Source of the DNA: Enterococcus quebecensis
Lineage (GTDB): Bacteria; Bacillota; Bacilli; Lactobacillales; Enterococcaceae
Assembly (NCBI RefSeq): GCF_001730365.1
Contig: NZ_MIKB01000019.1
Location: forward strand, 1 to 64,000
DNA: 64,000 nucleotides
Reading direction: 5' to 3'
Of this stretch, positions 23,187 through 31,315 are shown in pieces (within the stretch, counting starts at the first letter, position 1; the number at the start of each line of letters is the position of its first letter). The notes beneath the pieces are model-generated. The model was given only the letters and a program-made list of their open reading frames with translations, had not been told where the DNA came from and did no database searches. The position numbers and the translations under genes were made by a program.

Positions 23187-23224
23187 GGTTGGGGCAGAAG
23201 TGTTAAATACCTTCTGCTCCAGCC
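23187..23224 (+). terminator. Hairpin after the right recombinase gene
   Basis: GGTTGGGGCAGAAG pairs with CTTCTGCTCCAGCC around TGTTAAATAC, starting 8 bases past the stop. There is no T-run, so it may work together with the stronger hairpin that follows. Confidence 0.5.
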
Positions 23225-23238
23225 ATTTATTCGCAGTT

Positions 23239-23290
23239 AGGGTATTAGGCAAAAGTGATTTTTACTTTTGCCTAATACCCTTCTTTTTTT
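23239..23290. terminator. Bidirectional terminator between recombinase and chitinase
   Basis: A perfect 18-bp stem (AGGGTATTAGGCAAAAGT and its complement, loop GATTTTT) is followed by CTTTTTTTT. It lies between convergent genes and marks the right end of the accessory block. Confidence 0.85.
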
Positions 23291-23293
23291 TAT

Positions 23294-24343
23294 TTATTGC
23301 AAAATACGCGTATATCTTGTTGCAAATTCATTGTTGTAAGAGACACCGCTTGCGTTTGTACCAATATCCCAATTAGCAGACCACGTCATCAAACCTTTGA
23401 TTGGATTGCCATCTTTAGCTAATTGATCAAGAGCTTTATAAACAGCTGTTGGATCGATTACATAGCCGCTACCAGCACCATCTACATTAGCAGGAAGTCC
23501 AAGAACAAGTTTGTCATTTGGAATCTTCAAGAACGTCCGTGTGCCATGGATCATTGAATCAGACATATAATAGAGAAATTCATATTTCAAAGCATCGTTA
23601 CTTTGAGGAATCCATTTATTGATTTCATCCACCCAAACACCGTCTCCCCCTTGGTTGTATAACTGCGGTGCAATGTAATCGTAGTAACCATTTAGAGAAG
23701 TAATGTATTTTTCATATGCACCACTAGGTTTTAAATACGGAAATTCAGGAGCCATGGTAATGATAAAATTCTTTCCTTGTGTTTTGTAATAGTCTTTAAC
23801 CATTTTTAAAGCCGTTGGAATAACTGTCTGGTTATCTCCTGCGGTAATTGCTGATTGTTCTAAGTCAATATCAAGTCCATCAAAGCCATAAGTTTCCACC
23901 TGACGAATAATCTCATCAGCGAAGGCTTGTTCATCGCCCTTTTGTAATTGGATATGAGCATCAGCTCCGCCTAAGGCAAGTAAAACAGCTCGACCTTGAC
24001 TATTAAGGGATGCGACATCTTGACGGAAAGCAGCATCTGTTTTGTTATATGGAGCAAATGTAGGAATTCGGCTTAGGCCATCACTTTTCATAAATGAAAC
24101 AGGAACAACATTGTAAGCTTTATTTACTTCTGACAATGAAATATTTGCAGATGTTCCCTGTTTATAACCGTCTTTTCCTTTAGAGGCCCAGTTATGCCAA
24201 TAACCGACAAGAACTTTTTTATTAGCCACACTGACCATTTCACTAGCAGAATCAGCAGCTTCCACAGTTGAAGTTGCAAGTGAAGTTCCGACAATCACGC
24301 CAGAGAGTAGTAAAAAGCTAGGAATTAATTGTTTGATTTTCAT
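23294..24343 (-). CDS. Secreted chitinase, glycoside hydrolase family 18
   Basis: A 349-residue secreted enzyme with a signal peptide (cleavage near STVEA, residue 29). The single GH18 barrel carries the catalytic motif DGLDIDLE (Asp155, Asp158, Asp160 and the acid Glu162), followed by MAPEFPYL and PQLYNQGG substrate-cleft motifs. It lacks carbohydrate-binding modules. Length and motifs agree with the E. faecalis chitinase encoded next to an LPMO. It would hydrolyse chitin or related GlcNAc-containing glycans outside the cell. The gene follows the LPMO gene by 31 bases, so the two are co-transcribed. Host-glycan substrates are also plausible for such enzymes. Confidence 0.95.
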   Translation of the reverse strand: MKIKQLIPSFLLLSGVIVGTSLATSTVEAADSASEMVSVANKKVLVGYWHNWASKGKDGYKQGTSANISLSEVNKAYNVVPVSFMKSDGLSRIPTFAPYNKTDAAFRQDVASLNSQGRAVLLALGGADAHIQLQKGDEQAFADEIIRQVETYGFDGLDIDLEQSAITAGDNQTVIPTALKMVKDYYKTQGKNFIITMAPEFPYLKPSGAYEKYITSLNGYYDYIAPQLYNQGGDGVWVDEINKWIPQSNDALKYEFLYYMSDSMIHGTRTFLKIPNDKLVLGLPANVDGAGSGYVIDPTAVYKALDQLAKDGNPIKGLMTWSANWDIGTNASGVSYNNEFATRYTRILQ

Positions 24344-24374
24344 ATAGTTAGCTCCTTTGAGTATAAGTTTTTTG

Positions 24375-24959
24375 TTATTTTACGTTGACATCGATCGCTT
24401 GATAAAAAGCATTGGTTGTGTCATAAACATTCCAAACAGCGTAGATCACATGATAGCCTTTGCGGTCACTTGGAATAGTAACTGTGTGACTGACTGATGT
24501 TTCAGGAATCGTAGCTTTATCATCAACACGACCAATTAAATCAAAGTTTTTAATATCTAACGGTTGATTTGGATCCCAACCTTGTTTTGTCATATAGTAA
24601 TCCCAAGTAGCGGTTCTGTGGCGGGCTGTTAATGTCCAATTGATTGCTAGTGAACCTGTTGTAATATCAGATTTAAACCAACGGTCAGCACTTTGAACAT
24701 CTAATGGATCAAATCCACTAACACCAGCACTAGCTAATTTTCCTGGGATAAAGGTATTTTTAGTTGTTTCGATACTTTGAGGTTCCCACTCTGCACGACC
24801 CACATTTTTGTTTATTTTTCCGCCTTGGCTGCTACCAAAGTACGCACGACTTCCTGGTGATGAAACATATCCATGAGCATGTGTAGCAGTTGATGAAATG
24901 GATAATCCTCCTACTAGTAAACCAAGTGTAAGGACTGTTTTCAGCATTGCTTTTTTCAT
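24375..24959 (-). CDS. Lytic polysaccharide monooxygenase, family AA10 (chitin-active type)
   Basis: A 194-residue secreted copper enzyme made of a single AA10 domain. Signal cleavage after THA exposes His29 as the mature N-terminus (HGYVSSPGSR). With His114 (TARHRTATWDYY) it forms the histidine brace. The NWTLTARHRT and DIKNFDLIG segments are typical of chitin-active family members such as the E. faecalis enzyme. It oxidatively opens crystalline chitin and feeds the chitinase encoded just downstream. It is transcribed first in the two-gene unit. An AGGGGG ribosome site precedes the ATG, and a cre-like dyad lies in the upstream region. Confidence 0.96.
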   Translation of the reverse strand: MKKAMLKTVLTLGLLVGGLSISSTATHAHGYVSSPGSRAYFGSSQGGKINKNVGRAEWEPQSIETTKNTFIPGKLASAGVSGFDPLDVQSADRWFKSDITTGSLAINWTLTARHRTATWDYYMTKQGWDPNQPLDIKNFDLIGRVDDKATIPETSVSHTVTIPSDRKGYHVIYAVWNVYDTTNAFYQAIDVNVK

Positions 24960-24983
24960 TGTAAATCCCCCTAAAAGTATTTT

Positions 24984-24998
24984 TTGTAGCGCTTACAA
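24984..24998. promoter_or_regulatory. Dyad resembling a CcpA (cre) site upstream of the LPMO gene
   Basis: TTGTAGCGCTTACAA differs from the ideal cre palindrome TGTAAGCGCTTACA by a missing A in one arm. It sits 25 bases before the LPMO start. Catabolite control of a chitin operon is expected, but the altered spacing makes binding uncertain. Confidence 0.45.
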
Positions 24999-25085
24999 CG
25001 GTAAATGTAACATGCTGTTTTATATTATTCAAATGATATGCAATTATCGTTTATATGTTAATTAGGTGAGGGGATTTCTAATGAT

Positions 25086-25142
25086 AAAAAAGCCATTAAT
25101 TAGGAGAACGCAAAGTGCATTCTCCTAATTAATGGCTTTTTT
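25086..25142. terminator. Terminator of the TPR-type regulator gene
   Basis: A 20-bp-plus inverted repeat (AAAAAGCCATTAATTAGGAG and its complement) is flanked by A- and T-runs. It separates the regulator gene from the chitin operon promoter region. Confidence 0.85.
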
Positions 25143-25154
25143 ACAAAAATTATT

Positions 25155-26000
25155 TTAACGATGCAAGGATTGTTCATCCTTTTTAATCACATTTAATAAA
25201 CTCTGGTTATTATTGAAAGTTGCAAAAGCTTTAGCACTGCTAAAGTCTGGTGCTGTTAGGTTTGGTGATTTCATAAAATTATTGAAAGCTACTTCATAAG
25301 CTAAAAGATCCAACATGTATAATGATTGATAAGATCTATTTAAGGCCATTCCTTCTGAAGCTAAGTCATAAGCCGTTTTATAATTTTTAGTTAACGAATA
25401 AAATTTCGCTGTGTTAAAGAAAATTTTAGTCGCCTCAATAGGTACTTTGATGGTCATTTTGCGTAGCATATCGATTGATTTTTCATAATAAACCTGAGCT
25501 TTATCTAATTCATTGGCCATTTCATAGACAATGCCTAAGCTATTGACAGAAAGAATAGCGTAAATAGAATTTGAATCACCAAGTTCATCAGCACGATAAA
25601 AATAAAATAAACTATCTGTTGTGTTATTGAAGCCAAGTAAGTTAGTGATTCCCATAAAGTAGAACCAACGAACTTCTAGCTCCTTATTTTGGAAATCAGA
25701 AACATTAATAGTGGTTTCTTTTAAAAGTGAATAAGCTTCTTTGTGCTTAAATGTGTTACATAATTCTTCTACTTGATTCAATAAAGATGTTAATTTTTTT
25801 TCATCATTATCATCTAATACACTTTCAAGACTGAGGTTTAATCTTTTGCAAATGGCATCAAGAATTTCAAGGCTATCGCAAACGTTTTTATTTTCAATAT
25901 TACTAACGGTTCCCTGCGTACAAATTCCGGCGGCTAAAGTGACTTGCGACAATTTTTTTTGTTTTCTTACTAAACGGATGATGTCTCCTTTGATTCTCAT
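25155..26000 (-). CDS. XRE-TPR transcriptional regulator of the RRNPP (PlcR/Rgg-like) type
   Basis: 281 residues. The N-terminal XRE helix-turn-helix is at about 5-60 (IIRLVRKQKKLSQVTLAAGI, then GTVSNIENKNV). About 200 residues of tetratricopeptide-like helical pairs follow (for example NSLGIVYEMANELDKAQVYYEKSIDMLRK and AKFYSLTKNYKTAYDLASEGM as consecutive repeats). This is the plan of peptide-responsive regulators such as PlcR. It lies upstream of the LPMO/chitinase unit in the same orientation but is separated by a terminator. It is divergent from a 20-codon micropeptide gene. A dyad overlaps both divergent promoters. Control of chitin degradation by this protein is plausible but inferred only from adjacency. 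Confidence 0.82.
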   Translation of the reverse strand: MRIKGDIIRLVRKQKKLSQVTLAAGICTQGTVSNIENKNVCDSLEILDAICKRLNLSLESVLDDNDEKKLTSLLNQVEELCNTFKHKEAYSLLKETTINVSDFQNKELEVRWFYFMGITNLLGFNNTTDSLFYFYRADELGDSNSIYAILSVNSLGIVYEMANELDKAQVYYEKSIDMLRKMTIKVPIEATKIFFNTAKFYSLTKNYKTAYDLASEGMALNRSYQSLYMLDLLAYEVAFNNFMKSPNLTAPDFSSAKAFATFNNNQSLLNVIKKDEQSLHR

Positions 26001-26042
26001 ATATTTCCCCTCTATTTTTTAAGCGTTATAGTTCTGGTTTTA

Positions 26043-26075
26043 TATAATAGTATGGTATTATCGTTTTAGAATCAA
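26043..26075. promoter_or_regulatory. Divergent overlapping promoters with central dyad
   Basis: On the minus strand, TTGATT (complement of 26070-26075) and TACTAT (complement of 26047-26052) are 17 bases apart and drive the regulator gene. On the plus strand, TATAAT at 26043-26048 points to the micropeptide gene. The inverted repeat ATAATA-GTATGG-TATTAT (26044-26061) covers both -10 elements, the place for a switch-type operator. Confidence 0.6.
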
Positions 26076-26097
26076 CTAATTTTTTGGAGGGATAACA

Positions 26098-26160
26098 ATG
26101 GAAACGCTTTTGAACCTGATAAATGAAGTGATTGCATACGGAAATACTGGGCACGTATAG
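26098..26160 (+). CDS. Micropeptide of 20 residues, candidate signal peptide precursor for the TPR regulator
   Basis: The frame encodes METLLNLINEVIAYGNTGHV. It has a near-ideal ribosome binding site (TTTGGAGGG, 6-7 bases before ATG) and lies divergent from the XRE-TPR regulator behind a plausible promoter. A strong terminator follows after about 50 bases, so it forms its own short transcript. The arrangement matches RRNPP pairs such as PlcR-PapR. The N-terminal half is hydrophobic but short for a signal peptide. The C-terminal residues (AYGNTGHV or a part) would be the candidate mature signal. Translation and function are inferred. Confidence 0.55.
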   Translation: METLLNLINEVIAYGNTGHV

Positions 26161-26212
26161 TGTAAAAAAATTAGTGAATTGAGTTTTTTTTTTAACAAAT
26201 AGGTATAGTGGG

Positions 26213-26265
26213 AAAACTTTTTAATACCAGAGTTATTTACTCTTTGGTATTGAAAAGTTTTTTTG
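26213..26265 (+). terminator. Terminator after the 20-residue micropeptide gene
   Basis: A 20-bp stem with few mismatches (AAAACTTTTTAATACCAGAG with CTCTTTGGTATTGAAAAGTTTT) is followed by a T-run. The rest of 26161-26391 is A/T-rich with no gene. Confidence 0.8.
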
Positions 26266-26391
26266 TTAAATAAAAAAAATAACTAAAATTATTAGTAAAT
26301 TTAATTCAAAAAAATATTTATCTAAAAAATATATCTTATTTTAGGGGTAATTTAATTACACATTATTTTTTCTCGTTGATTCAATGTCTTA

Positions 26392-26400
26392 TGGTATAAT
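26392..26400 (+). promoter_or_regulatory. Extended -10 promoter of the acyl-ACP thioesterase gene
   Basis: TG-G-TATAAT sits 37 bases before the GTG start. TTGATT lies only 13 bases upstream, so the -35 is poor and the TG extension probably matters. Confidence 0.55.
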
Positions 26401-26436
26401 TTAAGCAGCTATTCAAGTTAAAAAGGAGGAGATCCG

Positions 26437-27177
26437 GTGGCAAAAAAATTTACAAGCCCTTACGAAGTTGCCTATTATGATGGAGATATCACTAGAAGAA
26501 TGAAAATATCGTCCATGTTGGCAATAGTCATTAAAACATCTGAGGAACAAAGCGACGCTTTAGATAGAGGAGCTGATTTTGTTGCTTCGTTTGGCCTAGG
26601 CTGGGTCATTACCAATTATGAAATCTATATCACGCGTTTACCCAAGGTTGGTGAACAGATTGCTATAACGACTCAAGCGATGGCTTATAATAAATATTTC
26701 TGTTATCGTAACTTTTGGATTCATGATGAACAAGGAAATGAATGTGTACTAATCAAGTCCACATTTGTATTAATGGATAAAGAAAACCGCAAAATGAGTA
26801 GTGTGCTGCCTGAAATCATTGAGCCTTATGAAAGTGAAAAAATCACGAAAATTTATCGTGGGGAAAAAATCGAAAAAGTTGAAAATAGCGATTTTTTGCC
26901 GTATCGCGTACGCTATTTTGATATTGATGGAAACCAACATGTAAATAATGCTGTCTATTTTAACTGGCTGCTAGATGTTTTAGGGTATGATTTTTTGAGT
27001 ACAAATGAGCCTACTTTTATTAATGTAAAATTCGATAAAGAAGTCGAATATGGTCAGGTAGTGGAAAGCCACTATGACATGCTTGATACGCCAGAAGGTA
27101 AAACAACGCGGCACGAAATTCGAATTGATGGGCAAACATACTGTGAAGCAAATATGAAGTGGAAAAAAAGTGAATAA
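26437..27177 (+). CDS. Acyl-ACP thioesterase (FatA/FatB-like, double hotdog)
   Basis: A 246-residue cytoplasmic enzyme with two hotdog halves. The first half has GADFVASFGLGWVITNYEIYITRLPKVGE as its core. The second has the catalytic stretch YFDIDGNQHVNNAVYFNWLLD (Asp, Asn and His around residues 166-175). The family hydrolyses acyl-ACP to free fatty acid and ACP. In Gram-positive cocci it feeds fatty acid reuse or adjusts membrane composition. Translation starts at GTG 26437 behind AAGGAGGAG. It stands alone between a terminator and the next gene's own leader. Confidence 0.88.
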   Translation: MAKKFTSPYEVAYYDGDITRRMKISSMLAIVIKTSEEQSDALDRGADFVASFGLGWVITNYEIYITRLPKVGEQIAITTQAMAYNKYFCYRNFWIHDEQGNECVLIKSTFVLMDKENRKMSSVLPEIIEPYESEKITKIYRGEKIEKVENSDFLPYRVRYFDIDGNQHVNNAVYFNWLLDVLGYDFLSTNEPTFINVKFDKEVEYGQVVESHYDMLDTPEGKTTRHEIRIDGQTYCEANMKWKKSE

Positions 27178-27327
27178 CTAACTATGTTGAAATAGCTTTT
27201 ACTTTAAGATCGAGACAATTTTTTGTTTTGTCTTGGTCTTTTTTGTTATAGAATAAAAGAGAAAAATAGTTATTCAAATGATAGGTCAATAATACTAGCT
27301 TGATAAAAATAGAAAGGAAACTACGTG

Positions 27328-28161
27328 ATGATTCGATTAGGTTTAACTTCCTTTAACGAGCATGATAAATTAACTGGGAAAAAACGTTCAACATTATATG
27401 AATATGCTGGTTATCTACCTCTAGTTGAGATGGATACGGCTTATTATGGTATTCCAAAACAAGAGTCGGTCAGAGAATGGGTGAAGGCGGTTCCAGATGG
27501 ATTTCGTTTTGTGATGAAAGTATATAGCGGTATTAGCTGTCAGGGAGAATGGCAGCAGTATTATCAAAATGAGGAAGAAATGGTTGAGGCATTCTTAACT
27601 AGTATGGAGCCGATGGTTGAAAGCGGTAAGCTCTTTGCATTTCTAGTTCAGTTTTCTGGAACATTTAGCTGTACAAAAGAAAATGTTCACTACTTGGAGA
27701 AGATCCGCCAATGGTTTGCGGGATTTCCCGTTGCGATAGAATTACGAAATGGTTCATGGTATACAGCAAAATATATCAAGCAAACATTATCTTTTATGAA
27801 GAACAACGAGTTTTCATTGGTTGTTGTGGATGAACCACAAATTCCGACAAATCCAGTCCCCTTTTTTCCATTTGTTACGAATAACCAATTTACTTTGTTC
27901 CGTTTTCATGGACGAAATGCAGCAGGATGGATGGCAAATGATAAAGATTGGCGCAAAAAAAGAACCTTATACCGCTACAACTCAGAAGAAATCGAAGATT
28001 TGAGTGAAGCGGTTGAAAAAGTAGCTCGTGAAACGAACGAAGTGGGCGTAATATTTAATAACAATTCCGGTGGTGATGCAGCAGGTAACCTATTAGAAAT
28101 GAAAGCTGCGCTAAAATTGGAATATGAAAATCTGAATCCAAAACAAATGGGTTTATTTTAA
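27328..28161 (+). CDS. DUF72 (YecE-like) TIM-barrel protein
   Basis: About 277 residues. MIRLGLTSFNEHDKLTGKKR at the start and YAGYLPLVEMDTAYYGIPKQESVREW are the family hallmark (W-x-x-x-VPDGFRFVMKVY follows). VIFNNNSGGDAAGNLLEM near the end also matches. The reaction is unknown; the family has an endonuclease-IV-like barrel. The frame could begin at GTG 27325, but ATG 27328 has the better ribosome site spacing (GAAAGGAA). It is followed after 37 bases by a HAD phosphatase gene on the same strand. Confidence 0.85.
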   Translation: MIRLGLTSFNEHDKLTGKKRSTLYEYAGYLPLVEMDTAYYGIPKQESVREWVKAVPDGFRFVMKVYSGISCQGEWQQYYQNEEEMVEAFLTSMEPMVESGKLFAFLVQFSGTFSCTKENVHYLEKIRQWFAGFPVAIELRNGSWYTAKYIKQTLSFMKNNEFSLVVVDEPQIPTNPVPFFPFVTNNQFTLFRFHGRNAAGWMANDKDWRKKRTLYRYNSEEIEDLSEAVEKVARETNEVGVIFNNNSGGDAAGNLLEMKAALKLEYENLNPKQMGLF

Positions 28162-28198
28162 ACATAAAAATAGTAGGTTAAACAAGGAAAGGAATACT

Positions 28199-29038
28199 AT
28201 GATAAAAGCAATTTTCTTTGATATCGACGGCACATTGGTGAATAATAATGCCAAAGCATTGGAATCAACGAAACAAGCAATCGCACAAGCTCAAGCAAAA
28301 GGGATCCTCTGCGGTATAGCCACAGGACGGGGGCCGGTTCACTTAAAGAAACAAATTGATGAGCTGAATTTTGATGTGTTTGTTACCTATAATGGTCAAT
28401 TAGTTTATAACAAAGAAACAACTATTCGAAAGGAAGCTTTCACCGAAGAAACACTGAATAGAATTGTTTCCTTTGCAGATCGTTATCACCGTCAAATCAT
28501 GTTTGGCAGTAGACGAAGTTTAGAGGGCAGTTCATTAATGCGCTTTGGACAAAACAAATGGGCAAAAAAAATTGTGCGTTTTTTACCAAAGCATTTTCCC
28601 ACAACGCTTACAAAAAATTTGATTAGTCGATTTTCGATTCATAGAAAAGAACAGCGGTATCGTGAACTTGATATTTTGAAAGAGCCGATTTATCAATGTG
28701 TTCTGTTAAGTCCGAGATCGGAAACTGTGTTTTTAAAAGAGGAATTACCGGATTGTCATTTGACACGATCGAATCCATATACAGTAGACATTATTCCAGC
28801 AGGAGGATCAAAGCTAGTAGGGATTCAAAAATGTGCAGATTATTTTGATATTGGACTAGAAGAAGTAATGGCTTTTGGCGATAGTTGGAATGATTTAGAA
28901 ATGTTAAGAGGTGTTGGTTTTGGTATTGCAATGGGCAATGCAGAGGAAGAAATTAAAAATGCAGCGAAGTATGTAACGAAAAATAGTGAAGATGATGGTA
29001 TTTATCATGCATTAATGCATTATGGTGTTATCAGCTAG
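28199..29038 (+). CDS. Cof-type HAD-IIB phosphatase
   Basis: 279 residues with all HAD motifs: FFDIDGTLVNNNA (nucleophile Asp8, acid Asp10), ATGRG, the Lys-containing GGSKLVGIQKCADYF, and MAFGDSWNDLEML with GIAMGNAEEEIKNAA. The large C2 cap between motifs 1 and 3 classes it with Cof/YidA-type sugar phosphate and cofactor phosphatases. The exact substrate cannot be told from sequence. Probably co-transcribed with the preceding DUF72 gene. Confidence 0.9.
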   Translation: MIKAIFFDIDGTLVNNNAKALESTKQAIAQAQAKGILCGIATGRGPVHLKKQIDELNFDVFVTYNGQLVYNKETTIRKEAFTEETLNRIVSFADRYHRQIMFGSRRSLEGSSLMRFGQNKWAKKIVRFLPKHFPTTLTKNLISRFSIHRKEQRYRELDILKEPIYQCVLLSPRSETVFLKEELPDCHLTRSNPYTVDIIPAGGSKLVGIQKCADYFDIGLEEVMAFGDSWNDLEMLRGVGFGIAMGNAEEEIKNAAKYVTKNSEDDGIYHALMHYGVIS

Positions 29039-29141
29039 TTTCCAACATTTAATTATGGCAAAAAATACCACAGTCAATTTTTTCTATTTTTCAGTCAAAG
29101 CTAAATGAGCCTGTTTAGCTTTTAAGATTAGGAGGAATCCA

Positions 29142-29663
29142 ATGAAAATTGATAATCCGTTTGAAAAAACAGAAGCATTTCACAAGCAATTCGATAATAG
29201 AAAGCCTCAAATTCCAACTCAATTTTCAGCTAAACAAGCGGCTGATAGAGCGGGATTTAAAGCTGAAGAATTAGTTGAATTTTTATATGGAGCAGCGAAT
29301 AATAATCCAGTAGTTTTTAAAAAATTAGTAACACAATTAAAAGAATCTGTTGATCAAGCTGAAGAAAAAGTTCTTAATAAGCAAAAAGAAGTGATGGATC
29401 CTTTGGTAGAGCAAGTAGATGCTTTGATTGATTTGTTGTATTTTACGTATGGTTCTTTTTCGTTATTAGGCGTGGACCCGACAGAAATTTTTTCTATTGT
29501 TCATGAAGCCAACATGGGAAAGTTATTTCCCGATGGAAAACCTCACTATCATCCAGTGACCCACAAAGTGCTGAAACCAGATAACTGGGAAGCGGATTTT
29601 GCACCGGAACCCAAGATTAAGGCAGAGTTGGACCGTCAAAAAAAAGTAGCTGAGTTCAATTAA
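29142..29663 (+). CDS. All-alpha NTP pyrophosphatase-like protein (PRA-PH/MazG superfamily)
   Basis: 173 residues, mostly helical. The region KAEELVEFLYGAANN (an E-x-x-E type helix near residues 43-50) and VDALIDLLYFTYGSFSLLGVDP (a D-x-x-D helix near 93-100) resemble the metal-binding helices of phosphoribosyl-ATP pyrophosphohydrolase/MazG-like enzymes. IVHEANMGKLFPDGKP and a HYHPVTHKVLKPDNW segment then follow, as in several uncharacterised Firmicute members. A house-cleaning nucleotide pyrophosphatase role is likely but not proven. A good TAGGAGGA site precedes ATG 29142. Confidence 0.7.
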   Translation: MKIDNPFEKTEAFHKQFDNRKPQIPTQFSAKQAADRAGFKAEELVEFLYGAANNNPVVFKKLVTQLKESVDQAEEKVLNKQKEVMDPLVEQVDALIDLLYFTYGSFSLLGVDPTEIFSIVHEANMGKLFPDGKPHYHPVTHKVLKPDNWEADFAPEPKIKAELDRQKKVAEFN

Positions 29664-29707
29664 TCAGAGAACAGACCCATATTCATCTCTTTTTATTAGT
29701 GAACAAA

Positions 29708-29742
29708 AAAAGAAAGCTCTTAATGTAGAGTTTTCTTTTTTA
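29708..29742. terminator. Bidirectional terminator between convergent genes
   Basis: An AAAGAAAGCTCT stem pairs with AGAGTTTTCTTTT around TAATGT, flanked by A- and T-runs. Confidence 0.7.
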
Positions 29743-29768
29743 TTTTATATAAATAAACGTTGTTTCTA

Positions 29769-31121
29769 TTATTCCTCAAAAAAAGTCTGGTACAATGCCT
29801 GAATTGCTTTTTTCTCCTGATCTTCACGAATACCGAACATGATACTAACCTCAGAAGAACCTTGGTTAATCATTTCTAAGTTGATCTTGTTGAGAGCTAA
29901 AGCTGATGTACTGTCTGCCATGACCCCGATTCGCTGACGCATACCTTCACCAACGACCATTAGCATTGACAACCCATGAGTGATCCGCAATTCATCTGGT
30001 TCAAGTTCATGTTCTAAACGTTGCATTAATTCTTCTTCGATATCAATCGTCAATTGACGTTCCCTTAAAATAATTGAAATGTCGTCAATTCCAGAAGGCA
30101 TATGCTCATAACTTAAGCCTAATTCTTCAAGGATTTGCAGCAAACGACGGCCAAAACCTAACTCTCTATTCATTAAATACTTACTGATATAAATACTCGC
30201 AAAGCCTTGGTCACTAGCAATTCCAACAACGGGATCGTGTTCGATTGTTCTAGAAGTTGTAATTAATGTTCCAGGATGATTTGGATTATTCGTATTTTTG
30301 ATAACTACAGGAATACTGGCACGATAAGCCGGCATCAAAGCTTCATCATGAAGCACAGCAAATCCAGCATAGGCTAACTCACGCATTTCACGATAAGTTA
30401 GTTCTTTGATTGTCTTTGGTTCTTGAATGATTCCAGGATGAGCAACAAAAATGCCATCGACATCAGTAAAATTCTCATAGATATCTGCCTCTACACCTGC
30501 AGCAACGATCGATCCTGTAATATCTGACCCACCTCTGGAAAAAGTACAAATCTCGCCTGCTTCCGTGAAACCGAAAAAGCCGGGAATTACTAAGATCTCT
30601 TCAGTGGCTTTAAATTGATTAATTTTACTAGCAGATGAAGGTAAAATACGAGCATTACCAGGCTCATCCGAGACAATGATGCCAAGATCTAAAGGATTTT
30701 TATAACGCGCATTTAACCCACGTTGCTGGAAAAAAGATGCTACTAGTTTAGCATTGTTGTCTTCACCACTAGCTAAAAAGGCATCCAAAAGATGTGGATT
30801 ATCTTCTTTTGGTAAAGTCGCCAACTGTTGAATTGCTTGTTGAATGTCATTCAAAACGTCTTTATTGATCCCAAGTTCATCTAAAATTGCTTCATAACGA
30901 TCGACGATTTTTTTTATGAGTTCAGTTGTGTTCTCATTATTTAAATAAGCATTATAGTATGCAATCAGTAAATCAGTGACTTTAATGTCTTCTGAAGAAC
31001 GTTTACCAGGAGCTGAAACAACCACAAACTTTCGTGAAACGTCTTCTTTTACGATTTGTAAAACTTTCTCTAATTGTGTAGCAGAGGCTAGCGAGCTGCC
31101 TCCAAATTTTATGACTTTCAC
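29769..31121 (-). CDS. Aspartokinase (monofunctional, LysC/ThrD type)
   Basis: A 450-residue enzyme that phosphorylates aspartate as the first step to lysine, threonine, methionine and diaminopimelate. The kinase domain starts KVIKFGGSSLASA, with FSRGGSDITGSIVAAGV as the aspartate site. C-terminal ACT domains (about residues 310-450: VGIASDQGFASIYIS, MLMVVGEGM) serve feedback control. The open frame extends 27 codons further to ATG 31202, but that segment is not family-like. GTG 31119-31121, behind TTAGGAGTG on the minus strand, gives the conventional start. Single gene; no lysine riboswitch is recognisable in the 190 bases upstream. Confidence 0.93.
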   Translation of the reverse strand: MKVIKFGGSSLASATQLEKVLQIVKEDVSRKFVVVSAPGKRSSEDIKVTDLLIAYYNAYLNNENTTELIKKIVDRYEAILDELGINKDVLNDIQQAIQQLATLPKEDNPHLLDAFLASGEDNNAKLVASFFQQRGLNARYKNPLDLGIIVSDEPGNARILPSSASKINQFKATEEILVIPGFFGFTEAGEICTFSRGGSDITGSIVAAGVEADIYENFTDVDGIFVAHPGIIQEPKTIKELTYREMRELAYAGFAVLHDEALMPAYRASIPVVIKNTNNPNHPGTLITTSRTIEHDPVVGIASDQGFASIYISKYLMNRELGFGRRLLQILEELGLSYEHMPSGIDDISIILRERQLTIDIEEELMQRLEHELEPDELRITHGLSMLMVVGEGMRQRIGVMADSTSALALNKINLEMINQGSSEVSIMFGIREDQEKKAIQALYQTFFEE

Positions 31122-31315
31122 TTTTTTCACTCCTAATTTTAATAGTTTTTTCATTATATTAGTAAAAGAATACCGAAATATTGTATGAAAAGCAACCACC
31201 AAATGGACAAATATTCTTTATTTTTCGTTATTTCCCAACAAATTTCTTCATTTTTTTTCAAAGTTTTGTTAGACTGGTAGAGCTGAATAAGAATAGGTAA
31301 AAAAGGAGCGCCAAA

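Noticed and set aside
23176-23376. 66-codon frame after the right recombinase
   Set aside because: It runs through two terminator hairpins and into the antisense of the chitinase end; composition is not protein-like.
29142-29663. HAD hydrolase call for the 173-residue protein
   Set aside because: No DxDGT-type nucleophile or other HAD motif is present; the sequence is all-helical with E-x-x-E/D-x-x-D type helices.
31122-31202. N-terminal extension of the aspartokinase to ATG 31202
   Set aside because: The extra 27 residues are not family-like, and GTG 31121 has a proper ribosome site and yields the standard enzyme.
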